DNA of 64,000 bases, taken from NCBI GenBank assembly GCA_013397695.1, contig VYZI01000043.1, positions 935,015-999,014 of the forward strand. The letters are read 5' to 3'. The notes under the pieces were generated by a model, which made no database searches, was not told the origin of the DNA, and worked only from the letters and a program-made list of their open reading frames with translations. The stretch's first letter is position 1; each line of letters starts with the position of its first letter. This DNA comes from Centropus unirufus (taxonomy: Eukaryota > Chordata > Aves > Cuculiformes > Centropidae). A program made the position numbers and the translations under genes. This document shows, piece after piece, positions 62,990-64,000 of the stretch.

Positions 62990-64000
62990 CTATGAAGGAA
63001 ACAAATAAATACAGAATGAAGTCCTTAACTCACTGGTACAGTGCTCTACATTATAATCTTACACTCCAGATTCTGGTGCTTTTTGGTTCTCTGATCTTTC
63101 AAAAACCCCTTATTTGAGTATGGTCAGTTCAATCGATCATTTCCTGGGGTGGTAGTTTCAAACTTCAATAGTATTTCCACACACAGCCCTTGTGCATCTG
63201 TTATAAAAGTACAGCTCCTTTCATAATTTGTTCAGCTGGAGGAGAACATGGAAATCAAATTGATAATCGTGTCCTGGTGTCAATTGAAATCCGAAGCGAC
63301 AAACAAGGTAACAATTGTTACGTGTGTCACAGTAAAGTGCAAGAACATCACTCCTGGGCTAGAAACACCGACAGGTGAGCTCTCCTCACGCCACACACCT
63401 CATACTTCCTGTGCATTAGCGACTAGAAAGAGGAACCCCACACAAAAAACCATTTTTTATAAGTTATAGAAAGTCTAAATCCAGTGTAAAATGGATCCCA
63501 AAGTGAAGTTTCAAGGATATCTGTAGTGGCCCTTTATGATCAGACCCAGACAACTGGCAAGTGATAACTTTCCATCCATCTGATTATCATCTACTTCCCA
63601 TTCAAGCTTTAACAAAAAATCCTTACACTGATGAAAACATATTTTGCAAGAAATGTATTAGATTTCCAGCTAAAATTACCTAGAAAGAAAGGTAATTTAG
63701 CTTTCTCATGTGAAAAATATTTGGGAAATATTCTAAGTAGAATTAGAGTATCATAAATAGAATTCTGCAAAGACAATCCAGTACGTGAAAGAATCTGAAA
63801 AAAAATCAACTTAGCATGCAAAGCACCATTCATGTGAGGTTATCAATATAAAAGCTGAAAAGCATCCTATAGTTCTGAATCATCCAGCACCCCCATGAAC
63901 AGTTCTCACAGGATGGAACAGATTTATTTTGAAGTTCAATGCTGCTCACACTGTGGTTCTGACACCATCCTGCAATAAAAGGTGACTTGTAGCTTAACAT
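62990..64000 (-). other. ZFYVE9 intron, continues beyond the window
   Basis: Upstream of the most 5' visible exon the acceptor TTCATAG is clear. To the right edge I find no further ZFYVE9 exon, repeat or RNA gene, so the FYVE-encoding exons must lie outside. Confidence 0.7.

Noticed and set aside
1..64000. CRISPR arrays, prokaryotic operons, tRNA or rRNA genes, intact LTR elements.
   Set aside because: None seen on either strand. The window is ordinary vertebrate genic DNA.

Overview
This window is vertebrate nuclear DNA, almost certainly avian. It holds large introns with GT-AG splice sites, a CpG-island promoter, AATAAA poly(A) signals and CR1-type LINE fragments, the dominant interspersed repeat of bird and reptile genomes. 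There are no operons or other prokaryotic features. I cannot name the species from sequence alone; a Galliformes-like bird is a reasonable guess but unproven.

Three genes are present, all recognised by reading spliced exons. (1) The 3' end of ORC1 (+ strand, 1..~6055) carries the end of the AAA+ module and the C-terminal winged-helix part of the origin-recognition subunit. (2) CC2D1B is complete (+ strand, coding 7099..36603, 23 coding exons, 882 codons plus stop). It has four DM14 repeats and a C-terminal C2 domain, and is expressed from a CpG island at about 6780-7330. (3) The 3' part of ZFYVE9/SARA (- strand, 62989..41079, 11 exons, about 509 codons) encodes the conserved C-terminal region downstream of the FYVE and SMAD-binding segments, which lie beyond the right edge.

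ORC1 and CC2D1B are tandem, separated by about 1 kb that is largely an inverted CR1 copy running into the CC2D1B CpG island. CC2D1B and ZFYVE9 converge tail to tail across about 36.6-41.1 kb, which holds 3' UTR sequence and poly(A) signals of both. From memory the order ORC1-CC2D1B-ZFYVE9 matches the mammalian 1p32-type block. The three genes are not functionally coupled: replication licensing, ESCRT-III/endosome regulation and transcriptional repression, and endosomal TGF-beta/SMAD signalling.

The rest is intronic. Items worth a second look are two back-to-back perfect hairpins just inside a CC2D1B 5' splice site, the CR1 copy merged into the CpG island, a coding-looking antisense frame in the last ORC1 intron, an orphan open exon with a strong acceptor inside the large ZFYVE9 intron, a frame-critical AAG acceptor just upstream of tandem CAGs, and a perfect 40-bp tandem duplication. 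I found no convincing RNA gene, no intact mobile element and no wholly new system.
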